A stretch of 64,000 nucleotides of DNA from an uncultured Catenibacillus sp. (GCA_934339005.1 CAKRHR010000006.1:29817-93816), one strand, 5' to 3'. Counted from the first letter of the stretch, positions 18,549-27,415 are shown. A program made the numbers and translations. Notes: generated from the sequence alone by a model not told the origin.

Positions 18549-18655
18549 ATGATATTCATATTATGATGATGTCATGGTCAAAAGGTCAGATGACATTCAT
18601 ACTCCAATCGACCAAAAGTCAAATGAGTTTCATTCGACAAAAAGTCACCCTGACC
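18549..18655 (+). repeat. imperfect tandem repeat sharing an arm with the dispersed repeat
   Basis: The 329-base gap 18407-18735 contains ATGANNTTCAT three times (18549-18559, 18590-18600, 18623-18633). These are interleaved with GGTCAAAAGGTCA, CGACCAAAAGTCA and CGACAAAAAGTCA. The first unit begins GATGTCATGGTCAAAAG, the same arm as copies B and G of the dispersed family. A small AAGAC/GTCTT hairpin followed by T6 lies at 18683-18701. The elements could be operators for the NusG-II gene. Confidence 0.55.
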
Positions 18656-18735
18656 TACATAAATATATTAGATTCTTTTTGCAAGACTTTCAAGTCTTTT
18701 TTGACTGTAACTCTTTTTTCCCGAAGGAGATATAT

Positions 18736-19137
18736 ATGAAACGAAAAACTTTAATATTTATCATCATTATCTGCGGATTGCTTGCCGCAGGTATTATTGG
18801 AAGTATTTTAATTTACACACATCAAAGTGATGCAAAAATCGCGTACATCTATCAAAATGGCGAATGTATCCAGACCATCGACCTCAACCAGGTTAGTGAA
18901 AGCTATACCTTCACCGTTGAAGGTGCAGATGGTGCTTACAATGAAATCGAAGTCCGTCCCGGTGAAATCGCTGTCATCAGCGCCTCCTGCCCGGATAAAG
19001 TCTGCGTTCACGCCGGCTTCATTCAAAACGACCTGCTGCCGATTAGCTGTATTCCAAACCGGCTGGTGATTCATATCAGCAATGGCAATGCCTCCGGCAC
19101 AGGCAATACGGATGGATTGGATGCCATTGTGCGGTGA
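18736..19137 (+). CDS. membrane-anchored NusG domain II protein
   Basis: The ATG at 18736 has an AAGGAGA site seven bases ahead; an upstream in-frame extension to 18574 runs through the tandem repeat and is not coding. The 133-residue product has one N-terminal membrane helix (residues 5-28) and an extracytoplasmic NusG-II domain with the conserved SCPDKVCVHAG core and a second cysteine near SCIPNRLVI. In Clostridia this domain is commonly encoded next to a Gx transporter, as here, and near flavin-carrying redox components. The function is unknown. The stop codon lies inside repeat copy D. Confidence 0.85.
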   Translation: MKRKTLIFIIIICGLLAAGIIGSILIYTHQSDAKIAYIYQNGECIQTIDLNQVSESYTFTVEGADGAYNEIEVRPGEIAVISASCPDKVCVHAGFIQNDLLPISCIPNRLVIHISNGNASGTGNTDGLDAIVR

Positions 19138-19202
19138 CAAGCTAAAAATATTCATTTGTGCAGGCACTATCGCATTTTTAACTTTTGACATTTACATCAT
19201 AT
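19134..19202 (-). repeat. dispersed palindromic repeat, copy D
   Basis: Minus strand GATGTAAATGTCAAAAGTTA, inner AGTGCCTGCACAAATGAA, and ending TTTTTAGCTTGTCAC. AAGTTAAAAAT and ATTTTTAGCTT form the outer stem. It occupies the gap between two co-directional genes and includes the upstream stop codon. Confidence 0.65.
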
Positions 19203-19229
19203 CACTATTTATATAAAAGGAGTTCATCT

Positions 19230-19736
19230 ATGAAATCTGTAAAAAAACTGACGATGCTTGCCCTCATGACAACCATCGCCCTAGTTATATTTGTCATTGA
19301 ATCTGCAATTCCGCCCCTTGTGCCGATTCCCGGCATCAAACTCGGTCTTGCCAATATCATTACACTTGTTCTGATTATGAACAAAATGCCAAAAGAATCC
19401 GCTGTTGTTTTGTTGATGCGTATCATTCTCGCAAGCATCTTTGCCGGACAGATGCTATCATTTTTCTACAGCCTCCTGGGCGGATTTTTCTGTCTTGGCG
19501 CAATGCTCGTCTGCCAGAAGCTTATCGGTACAAAATATATCTGGTTTACAAGCGTCATCGGTGCGATTTTCCATAATATCGGCCAGTTACTTGCTGCCCT
19601 TATCACACTTCAAAGCATTTATGTGCTTTACTATGCACCATTTCTCCTGGTTTCCGGCATCATTACAGGCTTATTCACAGGACTTTGCGCCTGGTTCTTC
19701 CATAAATATGTGCCGGATCTTCGGAAATTTTTTTAA
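19230..19736 (+). CDS. Gx transporter family / heptaprenyl diphosphate synthase component I-like membrane protein
   Basis: The start is the ATG at 19230, preceded by AAAAGGAG; the frame is open from 19185. The 168-residue protein is almost wholly hydrophobic with about five or six helices. It carries the IPGIKLGLANIITL segment that defines the family. It is often annotated as heptaprenyl diphosphate synthase subunit I, but its fold resembles ECF-type substrate-binding membrane proteins. The partnership with the NusG-II protein is conserved in many Clostridia. It converges on and overlaps the DUF3783 gene by four bases. Confidence 0.85.
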   Translation: MKSVKKLTMLALMTTIALVIFVIESAIPPLVPIPGIKLGLANIITLVLIMNKMPKESAVVLLMRIILASIFAGQMLSFFYSLLGGFFCLGAMLVCQKLIGTKYIWFTSVIGAIFHNIGQLLAALITLQSIYVLYYAPFLLVSGIITGLFTGLCAWFFHKYVPDLRKFF

Positions 19737-20119
19737 TAACTTATAAATAACGCCTCATGCTCTTTTTTCACTTCTTCAAACAGCATCGTCGGTGTCCACT
19801 GGCTGTTGGTCTGTGTAAGCATCGCTTTATATGGAATAAAGCCAACACCTTTTTTGCGAAATGCCATCAAAAGTTTATCAATATCCGAACTTGTCACACC
19901 TGCCATCAAAAGCATTGCATCCGGTAATTCTTCACCTTCGTATGTGCCTTCAACCACATCCTGCTCAAACGCCTTATCCCCTGTCAGATATCCTAATTTC
20001 TGATGATAATCTTTTTTGTCTATCATCCGCAGGTGAAAACCAATCGGCAAAGCTGCCTGCTTCATCTTCATCACGCGCGCTTTATCTGTAAAATTAAATA
20101 ATAATACTGTCGGTTTCAT
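19733..20119 (-). CDS. DUF3783 family protein
   Basis: A 128-residue soluble protein starting MKPTVLLFNFTDKARVMKMKQAA and containing the PDAMLLMAGVTSSDIDKLLMAFRKKGV block typical of DUF3783. The ATG is four bases beyond the rsmA stop, so it is translated from the same message. The last four bases overlap the Gx transporter gene on the other strand. The function is unknown. Confidence 0.8.
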   Translation of the reverse strand: MKPTVLLFNFTDKARVMKMKQAALPIGFHLRMIDKKDYHQKLGYLTGDKAFEQDVVEGTYEGEELPDAMLLMAGVTSSDIDKLLMAFRKKGVGFIPYKAMLTQTNSQWTPTMLFEEVKKEHEALFISY

Positions 20120-20123
20120 CCTG

Positions 20124-21005
20124 TCACTCCTTTATGGCTGACAACAAATCACTCAACGCAGCAAACTGCTCTAAAGTCAACGCCTCACCTCGCACTGTCG
20201 CAGATAAATTCATCTCTGCAAGTGCATTTTGAATTTCTTCCTTTGTAAAATTCAATTCAGGCGAATTGTTTAAGGAATTGACTAATGTCTTTCTGCGCTG
20301 GTTAAATGCCGCACGCACCATCTTAAACATCTGCGCCTCGTCCTTTACGGCTACCGGCATCTGTTCATGTCTTGTCAGACGAATCACCGCAGAATCCACA
20401 TTTGGTCTTGGCATAAAACAGTTGCATGGCACATTGGCTACAATATAAGGTTCGGCATAATACTGCACTGCCAGTGACAATGCGCCATAATCCTTTGTGC
20501 CCGGACCTGCCTCCATACGCTTTGCAACTTCCTTCTGAACCATGACTGTAAGATTTTCCAGTGGCACATGCGCTTCAAATAACCCCATGATAATCGGCGT
20601 TGTAATATAATATGGCAGATTTGCCACAACCTTGATCGGCTTTCCACCATTGTACTCTCTTGCAATTGCATTTAAATCAAGCTTTAAAATATCTTCATTA
20701 ATCACAGTTACATTGTCATATGGTGCCAGTGTTTCTTCAAGAATGGGCAAAAGATTTTTGTCAATTTCAACCGCAAATACCTTGCCTGCCGCTTCACACA
20801 AATACTGTGTCAGCGTACCAATTCCCGGACCGATTTCCAGCACAAAATCATCTTTTGTCACGCCTGCACCTGCAATAATTTTGTTCAGCACATGACTGTC
20901 AATCAGAAAGTTCTGTCCGAATTTTTTTTGAAAATTAAAGTTATATTTTTGAATAATTTCAATTGTTTTCTGTGGATTTGAAAGTTTATCCATCACCTGA
21001 GTCAT
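20124..21005 (-). CDS. rsmA: 16S rRNA (adenine1518-N6/adenine1519-N6) dimethyltransferase
   Basis: A 293-residue KsgA/RsmA methyltransferase that dimethylates two adenosines near the 3' end of 16S rRNA during 30S maturation. The opening KFGQNFL, the SAM motif GPGIGTLT, the acidic VFAVEID and the catalytic NLPYYIT are all visible, followed by a C-terminal helical domain. In many Firmicutes rsmA follows tatD and rnmV; here a lipoprotein gene on the opposite strand lies between tatD and rsmA and no rnmV is seen. DUF3783 follows after four bases. Confidence 0.97.
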   Translation of the reverse strand: MTQVMDKLSNPQKTIEIIQKYNFNFQKKFGQNFLIDSHVLNKIIAGAGVTKDDFVLEIGPGIGTLTQYLCEAAGKVFAVEIDKNLLPILEETLAPYDNVTVINEDILKLDLNAIAREYNGGKPIKVVANLPYYITTPIIMGLFEAHVPLENLTVMVQKEVAKRMEAGPGTKDYGALSLAVQYYAEPYIVANVPCNCFMPRPNVDSAVIRLTRHEQMPVAVKDEAQMFKMVRAAFNQRRKTLVNSLNNSPELNFTKEEIQNALAEMNLSATVRGEALTLEQFAALSDLLSAIKE

Positions 21006-21164
21006 ATTTGATTTTCCTATCTTTGATTCTTACTTGATGATGTCATTTTTTCTCTGGCATCATCGTTTTTATAGTTTTATAGTCTTATTCTTTATCATAT
21101 CTTATCCACTAAAAACTTTCAAGGGGCTTCGTAAAATTGTCAGAAAACCTTTATAGAATTTAAA

Positions 21165-21222
21165 TTGATTTTGTATTTACTCTCTGCTATGATAAAGATA
21201 GATGATGGTTCGATGTCATCAT
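21165..21222 (+). promoter_or_regulatory. sigma-A promoter and adjacent inverted repeat for the lipoprotein gene
   Basis: TTGATT (21165-21170), a 17-base spacer, then TATGAT (21188-21193). Just downstream, GATGAT at 21201 and CATCAT at about 21217 form a short inverted repeat that includes GATGTCA. A second one, GATGATGTCA/TGGCATCATC, sits at 21036-21064 upstream of rsmA. Confidence 0.65.
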
Positions 21223-21264
21223 AATATTTAACCATAGACTCTAACAACAGGAGAAACATTTACA

Positions 21265-21957
21265 ATGCAGATAATAAGAAAAAAGCTGGCTGTTTTAGCC
21301 ACACTGATGATGATTTTACTGACACTTGGCGGCTGTGCACGCTTTGACTGTTCCGGTTACATTCAGGCGATGCTTGATTCACTGTACAAAGGCGAGCACG
21401 ATGCTTATGCCACAATTACAAAACTGACCTCAGATGAGCTTGAGCAGAATTATCAGGAAGGCATCAACGCAGAAATTGAGAAGTTCCTTTCCTATATGAA
21501 TATTTCCGACAATGCCTCTTTTGTGGATGAGAATACGCGTACAAACCTGAGAAGCTTTTTCCAGAAAGTTTATCAAAATGCGAACTACACCGTTGCCGAA
21601 GCTGACAAAAAGGGCAATGTTAAGATAACGATTCAGCCAATTCAGATTTTCACCCCTGCCAAGGAAGCCCTTGACGCCTATGTTAATGATTTCTTTGCCC
21701 GTAATGATGCCGGTGAATTTGCCGAGTTAAGTGATGAAGCATTTTACAGCCAATATATTCAGGGTGCTTTGGATATTCTTAATACTTACGCTGATACGAT
21801 TTCCTACGGAGATGCTATTACCGTCACAGTAGCAGTAACCTCCAACAAACAGCATGTGTACAGTATCACGGATGAAGCATTTGACAGTATTGATGAGCAT
21901 ATTCTGGATTATAACAGCCAGATCAGTACGCCAGATGGGTCTGCTCATTTTATGTAA
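21265..21957 (+). CDS. lipoprotein of unknown function
   Basis: A 230-residue protein with a lipoprotein signal peptide: positive start MQIIRKKLA, hydrophobic core, then lipobox LGGC with the lipidated Cys near residue 24. The mature part is acidic and mostly helical (YIQAMLDSLYKGEHDAYATIT repeats of short amphipathic helices). It resembles DUF5105-type lipoproteins, though this is not certain. It has its own promoter and is flanked by genes on the other strand, with only two bases between its stop and the tatD stop. Confidence 0.8.
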   Translation: MQIIRKKLAVLATLMMILLTLGGCARFDCSGYIQAMLDSLYKGEHDAYATITKLTSDELEQNYQEGINAEIEKFLSYMNISDNASFVDENTRTNLRSFFQKVYQNANYTVAEADKKGNVKITIQPIQIFTPAKEALDAYVNDFFARNDAGEFAELSDEAFYSQYIQGALDILNTYADTISYGDAITVTVAVTSNKQHVYSITDEAFDSIDEHILDYNSQISTPDGSAHFM

Positions 21958-21959
21958 CT

Positions 21960-22736
21960 CTATCCTTCGATGCGATACATCCGCATGGCATTTTTCCATG
22001 TCTGCTCAATCACTTCATCAACACTGATACCTTTAAGTTCTGCAATGGTCTGTGCCACGTAAATCAGATTCAATGAAGAATTGCGTTTACCGCGGTTTGG
22101 CACTGGTGCCAGATAAGGACAATCTGTTTCAAGCAATATGCGCTCAAGAGGTGTCCACGCTGCAACCTCTTTTAAAGTTTTGGCATTTTTAAATGTCACC
22201 ACGCCGCCGATACCGATGTAAAAACCCATATCCACATACAACTTCGCAAATTCCAGTGAATTTGAAAAACAATGAATCACCCCACCGGTACTTGCTGCAT
22301 CGGTATCTTTAATGATATCCATCGTATCTTTGGCGGCATCTCTGGAATGTACAATAATTGGCAGTTGTTTGTCTTTTGCCATCTGAATTTGCTTTCTAAA
22401 CCAGAAACGCTGCTTTTCCTGAACATCCGCTTCTTTGTCCCAGTAATAATCCAGACCGATTTCTCCGACAGCAACACATTTTTCATGTGCACACATCTCA
22501 TAAAGCCACTTAAGACCTTCCTCAGATAACTCTGCCACATCACTTGGATGTACACCGACAGAGGCATAAATCCAAGGATATTTGTCTGCCAATTCCAGAC
22601 TGGCTTTTGTCGCTGCCAGATTGGATGCAACATTCACTACGCAACCAATATTATTTTCTTTAAAACTTGCTAAAAGACTTTCTCTGTCTTCATCAAATTG
22701 TTCTGATTCATAATGTGCATGAGATTCAAATATCAT
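21960..22736 (-). CDS. tatD: TatD family metal-dependent hydrolase
   Basis: About 258 residues from the ATG at 22736; an in-frame ATG at 22766 would add ten lysine/glutamate-rich residues and overlap the upstream gene. The TIM-barrel metal ligands are present: HAHYE near the start, GEIGLDYYW, VHSRDA, and the final ETDCPYLAP. TatD proteins are Mg2+-dependent 3'-5' DNases/RNases. It lies in a metG-to-rsmA neighbourhood as in most Firmicutes. Confidence 0.95.
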   Translation of the reverse strand: MIFESHAHYESEQFDEDRESLLASFKENNIGCVVNVASNLAATKASLELADKYPWIYASVGVHPSDVAELSEEGLKWLYEMCAHEKCVAVGEIGLDYYWDKEADVQEKQRFWFRKQIQMAKDKQLPIIVHSRDAAKDTMDIIKDTDAASTGGVIHCFSNSLEFAKLYVDMGFYIGIGGVVTFKNAKTLKEVAAWTPLERILLETDCPYLAPVPNRGKRNSSLNLIYVAQTIAELKGISVDEVIEQTWKNAMRMYRIEG

Positions 22737-22755
22737 TTTATTTTCTCTTTCTTTT

Positions 22756-23439
22756 TTAAAATTCATAGGGCTTTTGCAGGCGGATTCTTGGCAGATTCCA
22801 TCTGTAATGTGCTGACAGAAAACGAATCACAACAATCACAATAGCCCCGATAATCATCGCTGTCAAATCACTCATGGCATGGCCAAACACATGAATTCTC
22901 GGACCAAATACACAAATCAATGCCCCAATCATTGACGCGCAGGCATACACATGCTTCACAAACACATAAGGCATCAATCCTGCCATCACATCACGCATCA
23001 TACCGCCGCCAACACCGGTCACCATGCCCACAAAAATTAATAAAAAAGCACTTGGCTCAACATCCGCATTCCTTGCAGCCTCGATACCAAGCACTGTAAA
23101 AATCGCCAGTCCAAGAGTATCCAGCACAAGCATCATCTGCTCATAGCGCACCATCCACTGGCTTTCCAAAAACTTCTGATTAAAATAAACAATCAGAAAC
23201 AACACACACGATGTTGCAATGGAAGTCAGCACGTAAACAGGATTCTGAAAAGTCTTTGGCGGATGAATGCCAAGCACCAGATCCCTGATGATACCGCCGC
23301 CTACCGCAGTCGTAATTCCAAGGACGCATATACCGAAAATATCCATATTCTTTCGAATACCCGTCAATGCCCCTGACGATGCAAAGGCAACCGTTCCAAT
23401 CATTTCCAGTATAAATATCAATACATCTGAAATATCCAT
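22756..23439 (-). CDS. TRIC / UPF0126 family membrane protein
   Basis: A 227-residue membrane protein made of two similar three-helix repeats, each with glycine-rich kinks: ITTAVGGGIIRDLVLG and VGMVTGVGGGMMRDVMAG. This duplicated GGGxxRD pattern is the hallmark of the family. Related proteins include bacterial TRIC-type cation channels and the E. coli YicG glycine transporter. The substrate is therefore ambiguous. It sits between metG and tatD on the same strand. Repeat copy E lies just upstream of its start. Confidence 0.9.
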   Translation of the reverse strand: MDISDVLIFILEMIGTVAFASSGALTGIRKNMDIFGICVLGITTAVGGGIIRDLVLGIHPPKTFQNPVYVLTSIATSCVLFLIVYFNQKFLESQWMVRYEQMMLVLDTLGLAIFTVLGIEAARNADVEPSAFLLIFVGMVTGVGGGMMRDVMAGLMPYVFVKHVYACASMIGALICVFGPRIHVFGHAMSDLTAMIIGAIVIVVIRFLSAHYRWNLPRIRLQKPYEF

Positions 23440-23462
23440 TTTTCTAAATTCCTATAATTAAA

Positions 23463-23531
23463 TGATATAAGTGTCAAAGTCTAAATTGCGATTGTGCTTG
23501 CACAAATGAACACTTCAGACTTATTGCCACG
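23463..23531 (+). repeat. dispersed palindromic repeat, copy E
   Basis: Starts TGATATAAGTGTCAAAGTCT, has the inner hairpin TTGTGC-TT-GCACAA, and ends CTTCAGACTTATTGCCAC. AAGTCT pairs with AGACTT. It is one of the two best-conserved copies (with H at 49189). Confidence 0.75.
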
Positions 23532-23578
23532 CCGAACACCGAAATATAATAAAATAACGTAAATACGTCTAATTTACA

Positions 23579-23625
23579 ATGTCGGAGTCAAAATACACTG
23601 TTTCATCTGTTTTTAACTCCGACAT
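23579..23625. terminator. 10-bp inverted repeat after metG, possible terminator
   Basis: ATGTCGGAGT at 23579-23588 pairs with ACTCCGACAT at 23616-23625 around a 27-base loop; inner TCAAAA/TTTTAA adds pairs. The 300-base gap 23440-23739 contains this and repeat copy E. The T-tract is weak, so it may be a regulatory hairpin. Confidence 0.45.
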
Positions 23626-23739
23626 GCTTTATCTTATATTGTTTTTATTATTGTTTAAATTATTGCTTGAACTTTCAGGACATTTTTATTCTATCTCTAA
23701 ATTGTCTTCACGAAATTTTGATTTCAGCCTTTAAAACCA

Positions 23740-25719
23740 TTAGCAGATTTCAGCACCTGCAGGCATCTTCTTTTCAGGTACCATCAATGACAGATTACCT
23801 TCTGCATCTTCTGCACACAAAAGCATACCTTCTGATAAAATACCGGCAAGTTTTGCAGGTTTTAAGTTGACAACAACCATAACTTTTTTGCCAACCATCT
23901 CTTCTGCTGAATAATGTGCTTTAATGCCAGATACGATCTGCTTCACCTGTGAACCGATCTTGACCTGTGAGCAAAGCAGTTTTTTAGATTTCTTCACTTC
24001 TTCGCAGGCAATAATTTCACCGACCTGGAACTGTAATTTTGCAAAATCATCATATGTGATTTCCGGTTTTGCTTCGATGTCAACAACATCTTCTTCCTCA
24101 ACAACATCCACCTGTGGATTTGCTGCTGCGTTCGCTGCAGCCTGGGCTGCCTGAATTTCTTCAACCTTTACCATCACATCTTTGATATCCATACGAGCGA
24201 AAAGGATTTCAGGTTTTTCAACAACTTTGCCGCCAACTTCAAGTAAACCGAATGTATCAAGCTTATCAAAATCTCTCTGATTTGTACCTAACTGGTTCAG
24301 AATCTTATCTGCAGTTGCTGGCAGGAAAGCCTGAAGACAGATAGCTGCCATACGGATACTTTCCATCAGATTATAAAGTACAGTTGCAAGACGGTCCTGC
24401 TTTGCTTCATCCTTTGCAAGCTTCCATGGTTCTGTTTCATCGATATATTTGTTACATCTTCTGAGCAGAACGAAAATCTCTGAAATAGCATCTGCCACAC
24501 GAAGTTTTTCCATCTTTGCAGCCACACGCACAGGCATATCAAGTGCCACATCTTTTAATTCTGTATCAATTGCTTCCGGTTCACACGGATTGTTAATCAC
24601 GCCGCTAAAATATTTATTATTCATGGAGATTGTACGGTTCACAAGGTTACCAAGAATATTGGCAAGGTCTGAATTCATACGCTCAACCATCAGTTCCCAT
24701 GTAATAGAACCATCATTATCAAATGGCATCTCATGAAGTACAAAATAACGTACCGCATCCACACCAAATAAATCTACAAGATCATCTGCATAAATCACAT
24801 TGCCTTTAGATTTACTCATCTTGCCGTCACCAACAAGCAGCCAAGGATGTCCAAATACCTGCTTTGGCAATGGTAAATCCAATGCCATCAACATGATTGG
24901 CCAGTAAATTGTATGGAAACGGATAATATCCTTACCAATCAGGTGAAGGTCTGCAGGCCAGTATTTTTCAAACATAGGATCACTGTTGCCATCCAGATCA
25001 TATCCAAGGCCTGTGATATAGTTGCTTAATGCATCAATCCATACATAAACCACATGCTTAGGATCGAAGTCTACAGGAATACCCCATGAAAAACTTGTTC
25101 TGGATACGCATAAATCCTGAAGTCCTGGAAGCAGGAAGTTGTTCATCATCTCATTCTTTCTGGATTCCGGCTGAATAAATTCAGGATGTTCATTAATATA
25201 CTGAATCAGTCTGTCTGAATATTTGCTTAATTTGAAGAAATAAGCTTCTTCCTTTGCATTTGTCACTTCACGGCCACAGTCCGGACATTTGCCGTCCACA
25301 AGCTGGCTTTCTGTAAAGAAAGATTCACAAGGTGTACAATATTTACCTTCATAGTAACCTTTGTAAATATCGCCCTGGTCATATAATTTCTTGAAAATCT
25401 TCTTAACCTGACGTTCATGGTCTTCATCTGTTGTACGGATAAATTTGTCATAAGATGTACCCATCAAATCCCAGATTTCCTTGATCTGTCCGGCAACATT
25501 ATCAACAAACTCTTTTGGTGTAATACCGGCTTCTTCTGCTTTAATCTCAATCTTTTGTCCATGTTCATCTGTACCTGTCTGGAAACGCACATCATATCCC
25601 TGAAGACGTTTGAAACGTGCAATACTGTCTGCAAGCACTGCTTCATAAGTATTACCGATATGTGGTTTTCCTGATGTATAGGCAATGGCTGTTGTTATAT
25701 AATATGGTTTCTTTGCCAT
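23740..25719 (-). CDS. metG: methionyl-tRNA synthetase
   Basis: A 659-residue class I synthetase charging initiator and elongator tRNA-Met. HIGN in the signature position follows TSGKPHIGN near residue 20, a zinc knuckle is seen in CTPCES and CPDCGRE, and the KMSKSKGN loop is near residue 300. A linker rich in Ala and acidic residues leads to a C-terminal EMAP/Trbp111-type tRNA-binding domain from about residue 555 (FQVGEIIACEEVKKSKKLLCSQV). AGGAGG precedes the ATG. I find no T-box core (no GGTGGxACCGCG) in the upstream region. Confidence 0.98.
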   Translation of the reverse strand: MAKKPYYITTAIAYTSGKPHIGNTYEAVLADSIARFKRLQGYDVRFQTGTDEHGQKIEIKAEEAGITPKEFVDNVAGQIKEIWDLMGTSYDKFIRTTDEDHERQVKKIFKKLYDQGDIYKGYYEGKYCTPCESFFTESQLVDGKCPDCGREVTNAKEEAYFFKLSKYSDRLIQYINEHPEFIQPESRKNEMMNNFLLPGLQDLCVSRTSFSWGIPVDFDPKHVVYVWIDALSNYITGLGYDLDGNSDPMFEKYWPADLHLIGKDIIRFHTIYWPIMLMALDLPLPKQVFGHPWLLVGDGKMSKSKGNVIYADDLVDLFGVDAVRYFVLHEMPFDNDGSITWELMVERMNSDLANILGNLVNRTISMNNKYFSGVINNPCEPEAIDTELKDVALDMPVRVAAKMEKLRVADAISEIFVLLRRCNKYIDETEPWKLAKDEAKQDRLATVLYNLMESIRMAAICLQAFLPATADKILNQLGTNQRDFDKLDTFGLLEVGGKVVEKPEILFARMDIKDVMVKVEEIQAAQAAANAAANPQVDVVEEEDVVDIEAKPEITYDDFAKLQFQVGEIIACEEVKKSKKLLCSQVKIGSQVKQIVSGIKAHYSAEEMVGKKVMVVVNLKPAKLAGILSEGMLLCAEDAEGNLSLMVPEKKMPAGAEIC

Positions 25720-25748
25720 AATCCTTAAAACCTCCTGCTTTTCTGAAT

Positions 25749-25856
25749 TTATATATCTGGCCCGTCCAATGTCTGGTTTAAACGTCGCTTCTTATCATTA
25801 TATACGATACAAATTATTCCTGCAAGCCCTAAAACAAACAAAAAGAAGCCATACAT
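25749..25856 (-). CDS. possible 35-residue single-pass membrane peptide upstream of metG
   Basis: An ATG at 25854-25856 opens MYGFFLFVLGLAGIICIVYN, one hydrophobic helix, followed by the basic stretch DKKRRLNQ and a stop 29 bases before metG. The helix-then-positive layout is typical of real membrane micropeptides. Against it, the ribosome binding site is poor and the first codons overlap the 3' arm of a terminator-like hairpin. It may be a genuine small gene, or chance. Confidence 0.4.
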   Translation of the reverse strand: MYGFFLFVLGLAGIICIVYNDKKRRLNQTLDGPDI

Positions 25857-25893
25857 CGACGATTTTCGACAACTGTCTTCTGTAAGGCTTCTT
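25836..25893 (-). terminator. terminator between the lipoprotein gene and metG
   Basis: AAGAAGCC (25843-25850) and GGCTTCTT (25886-25893) pair, and on the minus strand the stem runs into TTTTTGTTTG. It most likely ends the upstream lipoprotein transcript. The rest of the 361-base gap 25720-26080 is AT-rich and shows only this and the candidate micropeptide. Confidence 0.65.
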
Positions 25894-26080
25894 CATTTTA
25901 ACATATATTTTTTTATTTTCTTATATTTACTTTTATATTATACGTTTTATGATATGCGTATCAAAAACAAATTTTCACACTTATATTTTTTGATAATACC
26001 TGATTAGAGCAGTATTCTTACTTAAAATAGTTTGTTCTTGTTGAAAATATCAAATACCACAATCTAATATCAAAAATCTT

Positions 26081-27058
26081 TTACTCCTGCGTAAATGCAG
26101 ACAAATTAATATTTACATCCGTCACACTGATTGCATTTGCCACCTGTCCGTTTTCAAAATAAGACCTGGCAGCCGCATCTACATCTTCACCCTCCGGCAA
26201 AGTAATCACTGTCACTGTATACGTTTCACTGCCAGTAACCGGATAAGCGATTTTATCTGCCAATGTGCTAAAATCCGGTGCCAGCGTTGTCTTATAAGTC
26301 GTTCCAGGTACTAAATCCTCATAAGCTGAATAAACCTGTTCACCAGAAGTATTACCGCTAAAATTGCGTTCAATAACCACAACAGAAATATTCTGCGCTG
26401 ATGTATTTTGCATTAACAGTCTTACTGCTAACATATCCAGCGCCGCACCATCTTCTGACGGAATACTTTCCACCGATGCAGCACTTAAATTTAATGTACC
26501 ATTATTCATAAGATTCACTAAATCCCCTGAAACCGGAATATACTTAATAGCCTTTATTTCAGGCGCTTTTGTTTCACTTGCTGCGGAATCTTTTGTTTCA
26601 GCAGTGCTGCTTTTGCCAACCTCAAACGCACCTTTATTTAATGTCAGTGCTTCATTATTATCCCGTGTTAAAACAAGGGTATCCTCTGCGACTGCATACT
26701 GCATATCCTGTGCTTCAAACGCATCACCGGAAATAAATTCCATATGCAGCACATCATCTGTGACTGTATAAGACGCCTTTGCTTCAAAATCATTCACACG
26801 AATCGCTACTGTACCATCATCCGAGAAAATAAACTGACTGTAGTCATCCGTCACCGTATCATACGAAGACCATACGCCAAGCAGATCTGCATCCATTCCC
26901 GTTTTCCCGGCAACCGAGCTGCTCTCCTCAACTGTAATCGTTTCTTCTATTGTTTCTGCCGTTTCACTCTGCGGCTGTGTGCTGCTGCCCTGTCCGCATG
27001 CTGTCACAAATAACCCAAGCACCATCGCCGCTAAAATACTTAACATTCTTTTGTTCAT
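26081..27058 (-). CDS. lipoprotein of unknown function
   Basis: A 325-residue protein with a signal peptide ending in the lipobox VTAC (lipidated Cys near residue 21), then a Ser/Gln/Glu/Thr-rich linker. Residues 58-145 (LLGVWSSYDTVTDDYSQFIF, ending LTLNKG) look like a small lipocalin-like beta domain of the type that measures GVW..D....F..DG. A Ser/Ala/Lys linker leads to a second beta-rich domain from about residue 170. No enzyme motif is seen. It stands alone, with a terminator downstream. Confidence 0.75.
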   Translation of the reverse strand: MNKRMLSILAAMVLGLFVTACGQGSSTQPQSETAETIEETITVEESSSVAGKTGMDADLLGVWSSYDTVTDDYSQFIFSDDGTVAIRVNDFEAKASYTVTDDVLHMEFISGDAFEAQDMQYAVAEDTLVLTRDNNEALTLNKGAFEVGKSSTAETKDSAASETKAPEIKAIKYIPVSGDLVNLMNNGTLNLSAASVESIPSEDGAALDMLAVRLLMQNTSAQNISVVVIERNFSGNTSGEQVYSAYEDLVPGTTYKTTLAPDFSTLADKIAYPVTGSETYTVTVITLPEGEDVDAAARSYFENGQVANAISVTDVNINLSAFTQE

Positions 27059-27282
27059 TTCTATTCCCCTGACTTTATATCAAACATTCTTAGAATTACT
27101 CTATCTTGATTTTTACTTAAATTTTAATGTTTTGTATCATTATATATATTTAATTCGACAGCGTCAAGGGATTCTGCTTGCTGGATTTTTATCAATTTCA
27201 ATCTGGTATTATCAATCTATACAAATCTGGACATTTTCAAATAGTCAGTTTTGTTTTAATATACACTACAACAAAAGCGGTA

Positions 27283-27314
27283 GAGAATGTTGAAATTCAA
27301 ATCAACTCATTCTC
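27283..27314. other. inverted repeat upstream of the ECF transporter gene
   Basis: GAGAATGTTGA at 27283-27293 pairs with TCAACTCATTCTC at 27302-27314 (one bulged base), around an AT-rich loop. It lies about 100 bases before the start at 27416. The remaining gap 27059-27415 is AT-rich with no other structure that I can support. It could be an operator or leader hairpin. Confidence 0.4.
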
Positions 27315-27415
27315 GACTGATGATGGTTTGCACAGATTCTTACATATCATGTTATAGAATCTAGCATTTATATTTGTATTTACATTATTTACATAAGGAA
27401 AGGACAGATATATTT

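Noticed and set aside
18574..18735. N-terminal extension of the NusG-II protein
   Set aside because: It reads through tandem repeats, and a strong Shine-Dalgarno precedes the ATG at 18736.
25720..26080. T-box or SAM riboswitch before metG
   Set aside because: No T-box antiterminator core and no SAM-box helices are visible.
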